Assembly (NCBI GenBank): GCA_027625915.1
Contig: JANTQA010000033.1
Span: forward strand, 5,394,001 to 5,458,000
Source of the DNA: Anaeramoeba flamelloides
Lineage: Eukaryota; Metamonada; Anaeramoebidae
Direction: 5' to 3'
DNA length: 64,000 nucleotides
Shown: piece by piece, positions 1 through 11,490 of the stretch
Layout of the letters: the number at the start of each line of letters is the position of its first letter
Position numbering within the stretch: position 1 is the stretch's first letter
Notes under the pieces: model-generated
Seen by the model: only the letters and a program-made list of their open reading frames with translations
Databases searched by the model: none
Told to the model about the DNA's origin: nothing
Program-made: the position numbers and the translations under genes

Positions 1-923
1 GATATATTTAAAAATAAATTTGCCCCACTTTATTGGAAATAGCTTATTTGGTGTTACCATAGAACCCAAATATAATAAATCCCAGTGAATTTTTAAGAGG
101 TATTTCTCAAAAAATAAGATGACAAAAATCAAAATAGAAATTTCATTTCTTAAACAATAAAATAACTAATATAAAAGGTATGTAATCCTTTTATTTATCT
201 CTTCTCGTGTAATCTGACTCTTCATGTTCAAAATCAAAGAGAAATTGTGTATGATACTTTTCAAGTAAATGGTGTCAAATTTTTTTTTAATCATTTTATT
301 TTTTTCAGAAATGTATGGTTTGTTCAGGTATTTCTTTTATGAATATTAACTCTAATTGGAAGTTTATTATTTCTCTTATTTCTCAACAATCTTATGTTGG
401 TTTATGATAAAAAAAAAAAGTAAAATTTTCATTTTTGGCTTTTCAACGTTGAGTGAAATGAGGTTTAGTTTTGGTAATGAATAAACTATTGATTAGATTA
501 TTATTAGACATTCCACTTATATTTTTGAAATTAGCCTATTTATTAAATTTTGAGAAAAAAATAAAATTTAATTCAAAAATCCCTCTGTTAAATTAAACAA
601 AAAATACAAAATAAATTGTAAGGAATAAAAACATAATTTCAAAACAATTTTTTATTAATGAAAAAGAATGAATAGGTACCCAATAATAAAATAAAAAAAA
701 ATAACTAAATATTAAAATCACTCAAAAAGAAACAAATCTTAACATTCTTACATTTATATTAATAAAATTCAAATTTACAATCTATCCAATAGATTTTTAT
801 ATAAACATTTTTGTTTTTAATTTCATTATTATTTTTTATAAATTTTAATTTGTATAATCATATTAAATTCAACATCTATATAATAACAACAATTCTTATA
901 ATTTTTCTTTTTTTTTAATTTAG
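1..923. other. 5' spacer or upstream intron of the TBC gene
   Basis: I recognise no gene here. The first 60 bases resemble one end of a repeat also seen near 14960-15000 and 19260-19290 (shared words: GCCCC, then GGAAATAGCTTAT), so a truncated repeat copy probably starts the window. Bases 901-923 are a T-rich run ending in TTTAG, a good 3' splice site for the exon that follows, so at least part of this stretch is probably an intron. I could not place an upstream exon that joins in frame. Confidence 0.45.
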
Positions 924-2074
924 TTCTTTGATAATATTATGAGAGGAGTACCCAACCGTTTCCGTGGAAATATTTGGTTTATATTAAGTGGTGCAGATCA
1001 ACTGATGAAACAAGATCAAGAAAATTTATTTAAAAAACTTAAAAAAATCAAAAATCCAAAGGCTGAAGAATTAATCAAAAAAGATCTTGATAGAACTCTT
1101 ACAACCCACAGAGGATATATTGAAAAAACAGAGTATTAACAGATCTTTATATACAAATTATTTTCTTTATCTATTATTTTCTTATATTTTTCCTATTAAA
1201 GAAAATTTTAATAATTTTATTAATAACATTTATGGATATTTTATTTCGTTTTTTTTTTTTTTTTTTTTTTTTTATTAAAAATAATAGACAAAACCGATTA
1301 TTAGATGTACTTATAGCCTGGATGAATTACGAAAAAAATGAATGTGGATATTCACAAGGAATGAATTTCATTGCAGCGATTTTATTACTTTTTTTAGATG
1401 AAGAGCAAGCCTTTTGGACACTTGTTGCTCTCATGGAAAATTATAATCTTTCCGAGATGTACAAACCAGGATTTCCATATCTAGAAATAGCAACATATCA
1501 ATGGGATCGTTTATTAGAAAAATTTTTACCAAAATTATATAATCATTTCCAGTTTCTATTCCTAACATCAGATATTTATACATCAAGATGGTTTTTAACA
1601 ATGTTTTCAACAACATTTTCCATCCACACAACTTTAAAATTAATGGATTTCTTCTTTTTTGATGGTTGGAAATTTAGATTTCAAATTTGTATATCATTGT
1701 TAAAAAGTTTCCAAAAATCGTTTTTATTATTACCCTTTGAAGATATAGTCTCAACATTATTAAACTTTGACGAAAGTACCGTAGATTTTCCTAAAATTTT
1801 TAAAAATGCAAAAAAAATAAAACTATCAACAAATGATTTAGAAAAATGGGAAAATGAATTTAAAGAAAAAAAGAAAGAAAAGCAAGTAAAAGAAAATGAA
1901 ATAGAAATCGAAAAAAAAAATCAAAATCAAAAGGAAAAGGAAAAAGAAAAAGAAAAGGAAAAGGAAAAGGAAAGGGAAAAGGAAAATGAAAATGAAAAGG
2001 AGAATGATAAGGAAAAGGAAAAGGAAAATGAAAATGGAAACGAAAATGAAATAGAAAATGAAATAGAAAAATAA
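924..2074 (+). CDS. TBC-domain Rab GTPase-activating protein (5' end unresolved)
   Basis: TBC proteins inactivate Rab GTPases on membranes by supplying catalytic Arg and Gln fingers. Exons are 924-1132 and 1288-2074; the intron 1133-1287 is GT-AG, 155 bp, and the split codon (GA+A, Glu) joins in frame to give 331 residues. Visible motifs are GVPNRFRGNIW (start of the domain), IKKDLDRT (Arg finger, IxxDxxR) and YSQGMNFIAA (Gln finger, YxQ). The TBC core continues to about residue 235 and ends in a long K/E/N-rich low-complexity tail. The first ATG is at 939, but the frame is open back to a splice acceptor at 921-923, so residues before MRGVP probably lie on an unseen exon. TBC identity is firm; the target Rab cannot be read from the sequence. 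Confidence 0.93.
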
Positions 2075-2450
2075 AATGAAAATCAAAAGTAAAGAAAAAG
2101 GAAAGGGAAAAGCAAGTAAAAGAAAATGAAATAGAAATCGAAAAAAAAAATCAAAATTAAAACCGAAAGGGAAAAGGAAAAGGTAAAGTAACATAAAAAT
2201 AAGAAACAAAAATTAGAAATCGAAAAAAAAAATCAAAATTAAAACCGAAAGGGAAAAGAAAAATGAAAAGAAAAATAAAAAAGAAAATAAATTAGAAATC
2301 GAAAAATAAAATCAAAATCAAAATCAAAATCAAAAGGAAAAGGAAAAGGAAAATAAAAATAAAATGAAAAATGAAAACGAAAGGGAAAATAAAAATCAAA
2401 AGAAAAAGCAAAAGAAAAAGAAAAACAAGAAAACAAAAGAAGAAATCAAT
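1850..2450. repeat. Purine-rich GAAAAG/GAAAAT tract with internal duplication
   Basis: Nearly pure A/G strand with occasional T or C. It encodes the K/E/N tail of the TBC protein and runs about 375 bases past its stop at 2072-2074. A block of about 45 bases around 1879-1925 recurs almost unchanged around 2110-2156, and a shorter one near 2135 recurs near 2214, so the tract has grown by unequal duplication. Confidence 0.85.
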
Positions 2451-3219
2451 ACTAAAATATATCTATTAATTTTTCAAATCCAATCTTTCAAATTTTTAAA
2501 GCTTTTAATGATCTTTTTTTTTTTACAGTTTTGGAAATCGATTTGTCCAAGAAAAATATTTTATTTTTTTTTTCAAAAACCAAATTTCACATCGAAAATA
2601 ACCCTATAATAATTAAAAATATACTAAGAAATAATATTTATATATATTATAGATGATGAATATTATAAGATATATTATGCTCTATTAATAAAAAAAAATA
2701 TTAATTTTTGTTATCAATAAATTCATAAATAATAGCAACCAAATATAATACTTATAATCAAATTACTGTCTATTAAATATTATTTATAATAATAATTATT
2801 ATTGCGCAATTTTTACTCAAATGATCTAATTTATCTATCTCTTTAAACATATATTTCTTTTATTTACTATAATTTTCTTTCTTTCTTCCTTTAATTTTAA
2901 TTTTGGATTTATTATTTAAAGTGTTTTTAGCACATAATTAAAAAATTAGAAAATAAATATTGTATTATATTAAAAATAAAATAATTGTTAATTTCATATA
3001 AAATTACTTTGTTAACCAATTAAATCATAATTTTTCAATTTTACAAATAAAAAAACAATAATATTCTTTTTATTATTGTTCATTTGGAGAAATGGTTAAA
3101 CAAAATTACATCCAATTTATTATTATTATTATTATTGAAGAAGAGTAAATTAAGCGCCGAATACTCTTTTTACTTAAATTAACTTTAGGAATATTTTAAG
3201 GTAAAATTATGGATTTAAA
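2451..3219. other. AT-rich intergenic spacer
   Basis: Very AT-rich, with A and T runs and a short TTA repeat near 3118-3136. I see no gene or clear element. Confidence 0.6.
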
Positions 3220-3560
3220 AGTTATTTATGGGATGGATATACCTAAAATAAACGATTTTTCAAAAATTTTGACACACTTTATAATGTTATTGAAAGTTAG
3301 TATAAGTGTTTTTTTTCCAACTATTATCTAAAAAATTTTCAATTTTTCGGACCTGAATCATTTTTTCTAATTTAGTACGTTATTGTTTTACTATTTTTGT
3401 TTTTCTTTTTCATTTTGTGTTTTTCTATCTTTTTTTGTTTTTCATTTTTTTTTAGTCATTTTTTGATTCCTTTTTCTTTTTCACTTTTTTTTCTTTGCTA
3501 ATACTGTTTTTTTGGAAAAGATCATTTGGAAAAAAAAAAAATTTGAAAAGAGAATAATTA
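3220..3560. repeat. Dispersed repeat, copy 1 (partner near 35630-35935)
   Basis: The order of words TTTTGACACACTTTATAATG, then a long T/C-rich tract, then AAAAGATCAT, then AATAATTATT is repeated at 35630-35935 with substitutions. No ORF of note. Probably a decayed non-autonomous element; family unknown. Confidence 0.45.
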
Positions 3561-3576
3561 TTAAAAAAATTTGAGG

Positions 3577-3990
3577 GTATCACAGGTGCAAAAAGTAATG
3601 TCTTAATATTTTAAGTTTTTTTACTAAATTTGACATTTTTACAAAAACTATATAATTTTTTCTATGCGCCCCGAGGGGAGTTCTCATTAACGGGCCTGAG
3701 GATTCTAAGAGCAAAAAATTCGATTTAATAATTGAATAAAAATGTTTGGGGAAGAAATAGAAATTCAAAAATCAAAAATAATTTTCAGAAATCAAAACAC
3801 AAAAAAAACCTCAAACATTTTTATTCTTTCATTAACTTGTTTTTTTTTTTGATATTAGAAACCCCAACTTCATTGACAAAAAACCTCTACCATTGGCGCG
3901 CATTGGAAAAGTTTTATAATTTTTGTAAAAATGACAAATTTAGTAAAAAAACTTCAAATATTAAGACATCAATTTTCGCATATGTGATGC
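3577..3990. repeat. Foldback element with ~90 bp arms
   Basis: The left arm (3577-3670) and right arm (3896-3990) are inverted copies: both read ATGTCTTAATATTT, TTTACTAAATTTG(A/T)CATTT and, at their inner ends, a GCGCC or GGCGC word. The loop has a smaller inverted pair (AAAAATGTTTGGGGAAG against CTCAAACATTTTTATTC). No transposase. Consistent with a MITE or foldback element. Confidence 0.75.
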
Positions 3991-4320
3991 AATTTTCCCT
4001 AAAATAAATCCAATTATAGCAAATATTCTTCTTTTTAAGAACTATTATGAGTAGAAGTTAACTTAGAAAAAACATTATATGATCTTTTCTTAAATTGTGA
4101 TTCACTTTTTTTTAGTTTTTTTGGTTTTATTTTTTTTTAATTTGAACAATATCAGTATTTTCATTAAAATTAAAACCCAAATATTGATTTTTTTTATTTC
4201 TTTTCCATGAAATTTGTTATATAAGCAATCTATTTATAAAATGTTTAAAAATATTTCTCAAATTGAAATATTTGTAAATTATTTTTTTTTTTTTTTAAAA
4301 ATGGAATAGTCTAATAACAA

Positions 4321-4513
4321 AAGTCAGTTCCACCTATAAGGCACAAACTTACTAAAAAATTTAAGGCACATAAAAAATCTCAAATTAAGGTACAAAATTC
4401 AAATCCTTTTAAAATAATTTGTAAAAATAAAAATTCCAAAAAAAGTGCCATAATTTGAGCTTTTTTTGTGCCTTAAATTTTGTTGAAAGTTTGTGTCTTT
4501 AAAGTGGAAATGA
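4321..4513. mobile_element. Palindromic MITE of the CAGTCAGTTTCAC family, decayed copy
   Basis: About 190 bp, nearly a perfect palindrome, with arms containing AAGGCACAAACTT and AAGTTTGTGTCTTTAAAG. It matches the better preserved copies at 9169-9368 and 46248-46446. The ends are degraded, so the TA target duplication is not clear here. Confidence 0.75.
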
Positions 4514-4905
4514 ATGTTCAATAAATTTCGAGACAAATCAAGAACGATATTTCTTAACATTTAAGTCTGAGAATTTAGCATTCAATCTTTACGTTTGTCA
4601 GAATATTTCTTCTTTTTTTCCAAAATTGTTGATTTTTTTAATAATTCAAGAATCATTTTTATTTTATTAAATCAGCCTATTTACTACTTTCCTAATAAAA
4701 TTTGAGGGACATTTTAACTTTTGGGTACTCATATTTCACAACCAATAACAACATATATTATTTTAGACTTCTCATGGTATTTGCTAATCCCTTAAATTGA
4801 AAAAATTACGAGATGTCAAAAACAAAAGCATATCAAAAGTTTTTCATTTTTTTCTATTTTCTCTTTTCATTCTTAACTTTCTGAATCTTAAAAAGTTTTT
4901 CTGAG
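4514..4905. other. Spacer with a relic TTAA-element right end
   Basis: Near 4700-4794 the sequence resembles the last 85 bases of the TTAA element at 42683-43439 and ends GCTAATCCC-TTAA. A matching left end was not found, so it is probably a relic terminus upstream of the small gene at 4906. Confidence 0.4.
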
Positions 4906-5295
4906 ATGTCAACTATTTCTCATATTTTTGCGGGTCTTTTAGCTGTTGCAACAGGAACTATTTTTTATACGAACCATCAAAAACAAATAAGACACGAAGA
5001 AGTCGTTGAAAATACAAAAAGTATGTGATTTTGTTGATTCTTTTTTTCTTCAATTCTGTTTCTCAATAAATAAACAAAAAGATCCCCTCAATTAAACTTT
5101 TTTTTCTTCCTTTTTAACAAACTTCCTTTTGTTTTAGATCTTTCTGAAGCGATCCAAGAAATGCGGTACAATTGTACAAACGAAAACGAGTGCATGGGTG
5201 AATTATTAAAATTTGCAGAATATCTTAAAAGAAAAGAAGAATTTAATAACATAAAAACAAAAACTATTCTTTCTAAAGAAGAAAACAACCTTTAA
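4906..5295 (+). CDS. Small single-TM protein, unknown function
   Basis: Two exons, 4906-5020 and 5138-5295, separated by a 117 bp GT(ATGT)-AG intron. The joined frame is exactly 90 codons plus TAA, which strongly supports the model. Residues 4-22 (ISHIFAGLLAVATGTIFYT) are hydrophobic and look like an N-terminal membrane anchor or signal anchor. The rest is charged and helical, with two cysteines spaced C-x7-C (YNCTNENECMG). The outline, an N-terminal anchor followed by a charged helix, recalls small organelle assembly factors such as Pet117, but I see no convincing motif match and assign no function. ORFs on the opposite strand here are shadows. Confidence 0.7.
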
Positions 5296-6059
5296 ATAAA
5301 CAATTCTAGCACCTTTTCTTATTAAGATCAAACTTTTTTCTGACCTTCTAGTATTTTTTTTTGAGAGGAAGATTTTTTTTAGTTCGCAAAATAGTTTCAT
5401 TTTGGATCGAATTGAAAAATTAAATTGGTGAAGGGAAAACTTTAAAAATTTGTTGGTTTTCTTCTAAAATTATTCTGTTCGATTTGCTGTTTGGCAATTT
5501 AGCTAACAGAAACTTTCTTTTATGGAAACCAATAAGGTATTAGTAAATCTTATTTATTTTTTTTCATAAAGGCAATAGAGTAATTATTTTCAAAAAGGGC
5601 ATCCAATTTAACCTTGATAACAAACTCCTGTATCAACTTGAGAGAAATGAGTTTTCATTTTTAAAAGAATTAATTTTTCCCAATTAAATTTTCAGTAAAA
5701 AAGATCTGATCCCTTTTTTGTTTGGAATTTTTTGAACTTAAAAACAAAAAGAAAAAGAAAAAGAAAAATTTACAAAACCTTTTTTCTTTTGATGAAAGCT
5801 CACTTTCAGTAATTTCTAGGGATCGTTATGAACAAATAGCCTTGAAACTTTAATTTTGTTTCAAAAATAATAGAAAAATAAATCAAATATTGAATCTTTG
5901 AAGATCAGAAAAAATTGATCATTTCGTGTTCACAACAATTTATTCAATTTCACAAAATTTAAAAGATTAAGGGCAGAGCCATTTCAGTTAAAAATAATTA
6001 TTTTGAAAAGGATTAAAAAATTCTGTAATTTTTATGAATGCGAAATACCAATCAAAAAT
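5296..6059. other. Intergenic spacer
   Basis: AT-rich with a short GAAAAA run near 5747-5770. TTAAGGGCAGAGCC near 5967 might be the left end of the element whose right part is the repeat at 6060-6699, but it does not match that right end, so this is weak. No gene seen. Confidence 0.4.
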
Positions 6060-6699
6060 CTAACCATCCGATGATGTACGATCAATTTCCAAAAATCAAA
6101 AATCAAAAACAATTACATTTTTAGAAAAAAGCACCAAAGAGCAAAACTCAATTTTTAATTAGAATGGTTTTGAATTACAATTTTGAAAACAACTGTGCTA
6201 CTTTAGAAGTGTCACTCTTTTGCACTTTTGGAGATCTCAAAGATTTTTTTTTTTCATTTCTCAAAAGGTATTATTTATCTAAAGAATGTTCCAAAATCCT
6301 TACTTTGTCAAATATAGATTGTTCCAAAATAATCACAAATTAGATTAAATCGAATTAAATTGAATATATAGTTATAGAAAACAATTTGTTTTAAATCTAA
6401 GAAATTGAACCCTTTAGAAATTTAAAAAAAGAAACCTTAATTTTGGAAAATTTGAATTTTTTGGGAATTGAGAATTGCTTTAAATCGTTTTTTTTTAATA
6501 TTTTTTTTTGCCAATGTGATCCGAATCAAAATTCTTTTTTTGTATTTGAATTTTATGCTAATGAGATTCAAAAAAATATTTTTTTTTTATTTTTTGAATT
6601 TTTTCAATCAAAAGTAGTGCAATTTCACTTTATAACCTTTTGGTTTCAAGTTACTCTCTAAGTATGGATAAACTCCATGGTAAATGATTAAACCCTTAA
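6060..6699. repeat. Dispersed repeat family R, copy 1 (ends CCC-TTAA)
   Basis: About 640 bp. Shared words across copies include GAAAAAAGCACCAAAGAGCA, AATTAGATTAAATCGAATTA, ACAATTTGTTTTAAATC and, near the end, TTTCAAGTTACTC followed by a CCCTTAA or ACTTAA terminus. Copies lie at about 14078-14670 and 60345-61015. The ends suggest a TTAA-target DNA element. The apparent ORF at 6443-6661 is not conserved and is not called. Confidence 0.65.
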
Positions 6700-6819
6700 G
6701 TAATTTTTTTTTTTTTTCAAATATTTGAGTTTAAAAAATAAATTGTTATAATTTAAATAAGTTATTTAATTATATTTATTTTTTTATTTATTGTTATATT
6801 TATATATTTGAATAGGTTT

Positions 6820-7275
6820 TATTTGTTTGAAAATTATTAGAAAATTGAGAAATAATTCCAAAGTCTATTTATAAATTTAACCTTTGGGTTATTTACCAAC
6901 TCACAGGAATCATTAATTTGTTTTATTATTTATTGATTAAAAATATCCAAAATAAAAGCTATTTCTTTTGGTTATGAAGTTGAATTTTAAGGTTTTAAAA
7001 AAGTATTTCGGGAGAATTTTTTAATGATTTGTGTTTTTCTCATATTTTTTTTTGTTTAAAAATAGAAAAATTAATTCGAACTGTTCTTTGAATCATAAAG
7101 AAATTATCTGTTTTTCAAGATGAAAATAATTATTGCAATTTTTTTGAAATTAATTTGATTTGTTATACAATATATAAAGAGAAGAAATATTTGAAGATTT
7201 AGTGATTTAATTTTTAAACTTTCTTAGTTGATTCTTAGATTTTTTTCTCCTTTCATAAAAATTTTTTTTTTAAAT
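6820..7275. repeat. Dispersed repeat family S, copy 1 (relative of the element at 51028-52267)
   Basis: Shares, in order, TTGAGAAATAATT, TTTGGGTTATT, GTATTTCGGGAGAATTTTT and GAACTGTTCTTTGAATCA with the reverse strand of 51420-51730, which lies inside a complete TTAA element. It is therefore a decayed copy of that element. A third copy is at about 19780-20200. Confidence 0.6.
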
Positions 7276-8159
7276 AATTTGGAATACAGAACACTAAATA
7301 TTGAAAATGTATTTTGATCTGCTAAATTTTGAACTTCATAAGGGACTAGTCTCTATTATTATTATTTTTGGACCAATAACTAAATAAGGAATCCTTATCC
7401 TGAAATATACTTAAAATCGAAAATAGACAGGTTTTTTCAATGTTTGATCTTTAAGTTCTTGTTTTTTTAAAATTTTACAATTTGTCAAAAAAAGTGACTT
7501 TTAAAAATTGTTTTAAAAAAAAATATCTTGAACGGATGAGAATTTTTTGATTAATTTTGGATTTAATTATTTTCTCAAAAATAATATTTATTCTCATTTT
7601 GAAAAACGAAAAAATAATTTAAAGCTGGTGAATATTTTCTCTTTCACTTATGTTCATCCAGCTTGACTCTATAAAGAACTCAATTTTTTTTATCATTAAT
7701 GTTTTTTTAAAAAAATAGTTCTTATTCTTTCATTTTATTTTTTTTTGAATCTGGCAAAAACGTTTGGAATGATAATTTGAGAAATCTTAAAAAATCATCA
7801 AATTCAACAAAAACAAAAGAGTGTAAACTCAAAAAGTAGATTCATAAAAAAAAAAAAAAAAGAATGGTGCAAGGATGAAAAAGAACTCTTTTATTTTAAT
7901 TAAAGCATTTATTGCATATTTTTTTCGAATTAAACTTTTTTTTAATATAAATCCAAAAAAGCTTTTCAGGTTTATTTTTCAAACTATTTTTTGTACGTCT
8001 TGCACAAACACAACAAAATTTTGCTTATTTGTTCATATATTTTTTTTTTTTTATTTTTTGATATTTTTTTGAAAAGTTGATAAAAAGCAACTTTCAAGAA
8101 AGTGAAAAAAAGGAAAAATATTAAAAGGGAATAAACTACATTTAAATCAAAAATTACAG

Positions 8160-9153
8160 TTCAATTTATGAAATTATAATTTAATTTGGATTAAAACCCA
8201 TAATGAAAAAACAGTTATTTCAAAAGATTTAAAAAAGATTAAATATTTAGGTATCTATTTGGATAAAATTTCACATATAGTTTATAATTTAAAAAAAGTT
8301 AAAGAAACATTTAATAACTGTAAACAATTATTTACAACAATTTATTCAATAATAATTTGAAAATCAGATTATTTAAATCTTTTATGTTAAGTCAATTAAC
8401 ATATGGATTAGAAATTTTTTTAATTATGAAATAAAAACTTTAAATTATTTAAATTCTTGGATGAATACATCCATTACTGAAATAAGCAAAATAAACAGAA
8501 ATACACCAAATTTTATTTATAAAACAGAAAACAAAATCGAAAATATGGTAATTTCAGTAAATAAAAAAAAATTCAAATTCAAAAAAAAATTAAAAAACTT
8601 ATCTCTTTCTTATTTTGAAAAATGAAAAAAATTTAATCAAAGAACCAACAATAAAATTAACTGGAATTCAAAAGATTTAATCGAATTAAAAAAGGAAATC
8701 TATAAATACACATATAATGAATTATTGAATTCCAAGAGCTGGAAAGTGCAAAAATACTTCACAAAATTAAGAAACCAAAATTCATTATTTACAACTCAAA
8801 AATATCTAAGCTATCCATCAAGTTTAACAATCCTAAAATTTAGGATATTTACTAATTACTAAAACAGATATTACTATGTAATTAATATAAATTCAAATAC
8901 ATTTTATCCTTTATGTTTAAAATATGAACAAAACGAAGTTATAGAAAATATTGATCATTTTTTGTGGGTCTGTCCTTATGATGAAAATAATAGATTAATA
9001 TTTCTCAATAAATTAAATGAAAAAAACTTCTATGAATTAATTTTAAACCATAATAGTTTATTATTATTTTCATTGGTTAATAATCGTGGAATCTATGATT
9101 TTAGGCTTAAATTTCTGAAAGGAAATTTAAGTATAAGGACAACTCGAGTGTAA
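8160..9153 (+). mobile_element. LINE (non-LTR retrotransposon) 3' fragment, decayed
   Basis: Conceptual translation in pieces gives KKIKYLGIYLDK (the YLG motif after the RT palm in non-LTR elements), LSQLTYGLEIF and a C-terminal HFLWVCPYDENNR close to the stop at 9151-9153. The last part (8962-9153) is one open frame; upstream parts are broken by stops and shifts. The 5' end is missing, as is usual for LINE insertions. It lies inside the TTAA element at 7338-9566. Confidence 0.75.
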
Positions 9154-9168
9154 TTTACAATTCTCCAA

Positions 9169-9368
9169 TACAGTCAGTTTCACTTTGAAGGCACAAACTA
9201 TCAACTAAATTTAAGGTACAAAAAAAATCTCAAATTAAAGCACAAAATTCAAATTCTAGTAAAATAAATTGTAAAAAAAAAAATTCCAAATTTTGTGCCT
9301 TAATTTGAGATTTTTTTGTGCCTTAAATTTAGTTGATAGTTTGTGCCTTAAAAGTGAAACTGACTATA
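9169..9368. mobile_element. Palindromic MITE, CAGTCAGTTTCAC family, TA target
   Basis: About 200 bp, almost fully palindromic. Ends are TA-CAGTCAGTTTCACTTT and AAAGTGAAACTGACTA-TA. The TA duplication and CAGT start are typical of Tc1/mariner-type elements, so it is probably mobilised by such a transposase, none of which is seen in the window. Confidence 0.85.
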
Positions 9369-9599
9369 ATAAAAAAAAAAAAAAAAGGAACAATTTTTTA
9401 TTTGTTTAAAAACAATAACTAAATTTAATGAATGTAATTTAGCGAGACTTCATTACTATTCTAAGAAGTTTTTCACTTTGATTTCAAATCTAAGTAATTT
9501 GCAAAAAAAAATTCTAAACCTCTAATAAATTTACCTAAAAAAATTTAATAGAAACTAGTCCATTAAAAAGAAAAATAAAAGCACTTTTTTTTGGAATTA

Positions 9600-10183
9600 C
9601 ATGAAATGGTTAAAAATCTCAAATTCAGAGAACAGAAATTTGAAAATATTAACTGACAATCAGACACCCTAAAAGAATTAGAATTTGAACTTGAGAAATA
9701 TCCAATTAAACAACTGGAAAATAGTCAAAGTTAGAAAGTTCAAAAATATTTAAAAATAATTTCTATTCAAAATAATATTAACAAACAACAAAGATATTTA
9801 AAATGGAAGGGTTCAACTTCAATCTTAAAACTCACAAATTTTACAAATTATTTAAAAAAATATTCTTATGTTATTAACAAGGACAAATCAAAATACTGTA
9901 AATTATGCAAAAAATCAAAAAAAAAATAGATATCATTGAATATTTGGATCATTTTCTCTAGAACTGCCCAGCCTATGAAAATAATCGTAAAATCTGGATA
10001 TCTGAATTAAAAAAATTTAATATATCTAAAAAATTAAAAAATAATATTATTACTATTTTTGATATTATTAGAAAAAGAGATTCATCATATTTATTAGCTT
10101 TAGTGGGTAATAAATTTATTTTTGAGTCTTTAACAAAATTCCTAAATCATAATTTAGGAATTCGGGCAAATAAGAGGAATTAA
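9600..10183 (+). mobile_element. LINE 3' fragment, second copy, decayed
   Basis: Frames contain a C-terminal cysteine cluster (YCKLCKKS), DHFL followed shortly by NCPAYENNRKIW, and FNISKKLKNNI, paralogous to the tail of the fragment at 8160-9153 (HFLWVCPYDENNR). It is interrupted by stops and truncated at its 5' end. An A-rich tail with AATAATAAAAAA follows at about 10198-10215. Confidence 0.7.
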
Positions 10184-10215
10184 AAACTCCTCCGTTTAAT
10201 AATAAAAAAAATAAA

Positions 10216-11490
10216 AGCACTTTTTAAAATAATAATTCAAATCTGAAAAATGATTCAAAAGTTAATTAGTAGTATAATAATCAGATTATTATTTGATTAT
10301 TCAATTTTAAACTTTTTTTTTTTTTAATTTATTTTGATAGAAAATTCACTAGAATATTTTTTAGATACTAGAACTTAAATAATGATGATACCCATATTAC
10401 CAAAAATTTGAAGTATATTAATTTGTAATATCTAATTCAAAGAGTAGATAAAAACAATCATAAAAGTATTTTTAAACTTAATCTAATTTGATAAGAATAA
10501 AAGCAGAAATAAATAGTTAATCAAAAAAAGAATAAAATGAAGATAAATAAAAAATAAAGAATTTATAAAAATTTATAAAACAGATAAAGAAAAATATATA
10601 AGGTTATTTGAATTGGGATTGATGTGAAATTACCTGATATAATCCCAAATTATTTTGGATTTGAGATCTTGTTACCCCAATAGTATGCCGAGTCATATTG
10701 ACAAGGAATTATTTTATATTAATTTTTTAAAATAGTTTTATGTTTATTTTCCTCAGCAATTCATCTGCATATTTATTTTATTTAAGAGAACTCTAAAAGA
10801 AAAATGATATTGATTTTTTATGTTAATTTTTTTCATGATTTTAATTTTTTTTTCAAATATCTTTTACATCTACATATGAAATAATCGATATAAGCATTTT
10901 TTTTTTCAACAATAAGTTATTTTGAGATTTTACCATATAATGTGAAAGACTGATCAATTATTTTTTTTTTGATAAAAAATCAAGATTTTCCCCTTTTCAG
11001 TATAATAAACAGTAAAAGTAATCAAATCATTTTTCGAAGGCAAAACGGAAAAACACTCAACAAAAAAACAATACCAAAATTAAAAACACTTTTGAAAATG
11101 ATATTTTTCAATAAATTTAAATTAAAAAATAAAAATAAAAAAAGAAAAAAAAATCAAAACCAAAATAAAAAATTCCAAAAATATACAATAGAAACAACAA
11201 TACTCGTGAGTAAATCGAGTGGTCTCTAGAAATAGATTTTTTTTTTTTTTTTTTTTTTTTTTTGATACAAACAATTTTATTTTTGATTTAACCATCTGTA
11301 CTGAACCTTATTAACACAAATTGGTTGAGATTTAATCTACCATTAAAATGGTATCAAATATAAAATCTTATCAACAAAATTATTGTTAATAAAGTGCAAT
11401 TAAAATTGTAAAATCTCAAAATGGTTTGATTAAAAAAAAACCCTCAAATTAAAAATGCTCGGTTCACGAATGTGTAGAGATCAGAACATT
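10216..11490. other. Intergenic spacer 3' of the coiled-coil gene
   Basis: AT-rich. There is a T run of about 28 bases at 11237-11263. The short open frame at 10969-11229 has no ATG at its start and is K/N-rich; I do not call it a gene. No other feature seen. Confidence 0.55.

Larger units (their letters stand above)
7338..9566. mobile_element. TTAA-type DNA element, non-autonomous, containing nested insertions
   Basis: The left end ATAA-GGGACTAGTCTCTATTA and right end TTTAATAGAAACTAGTCCA-TTAA match both ends of the 49421-50470 element, including a shared subterminal CAAATCTAAGTAATT. The original element was probably about 1 kb; it now also holds a LINE fragment (about 8160-9153) and a TA-target MITE (9169-9368). 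The left TTAA has changed to ATAA. No transposase of its own is visible. Confidence 0.7.

Noticed and set aside
1838-2436. Long minus-strand Phe/Leu-rich ORFs (1838-2209, 2239-2436)
   Set aside because: They are the complement of the purine tract; composition artefact with no family features.
4906-5295. Pet117 homologue call for the small TM protein
   Set aside because: Only the general layout agrees; no diagnostic residues, so left unnamed.
5960-6699. TTAAGGGCAGAGCC at about 5967 as left end of repeat R copy 1
   Set aside because: It does not form an inverted repeat with the right end and is not found at the other two copies.
10969-11229. 86-codon K/N-rich open frame
   Set aside because: Begins with TTG after a T run, has no ATG near its start, low complexity, no splice partner found.
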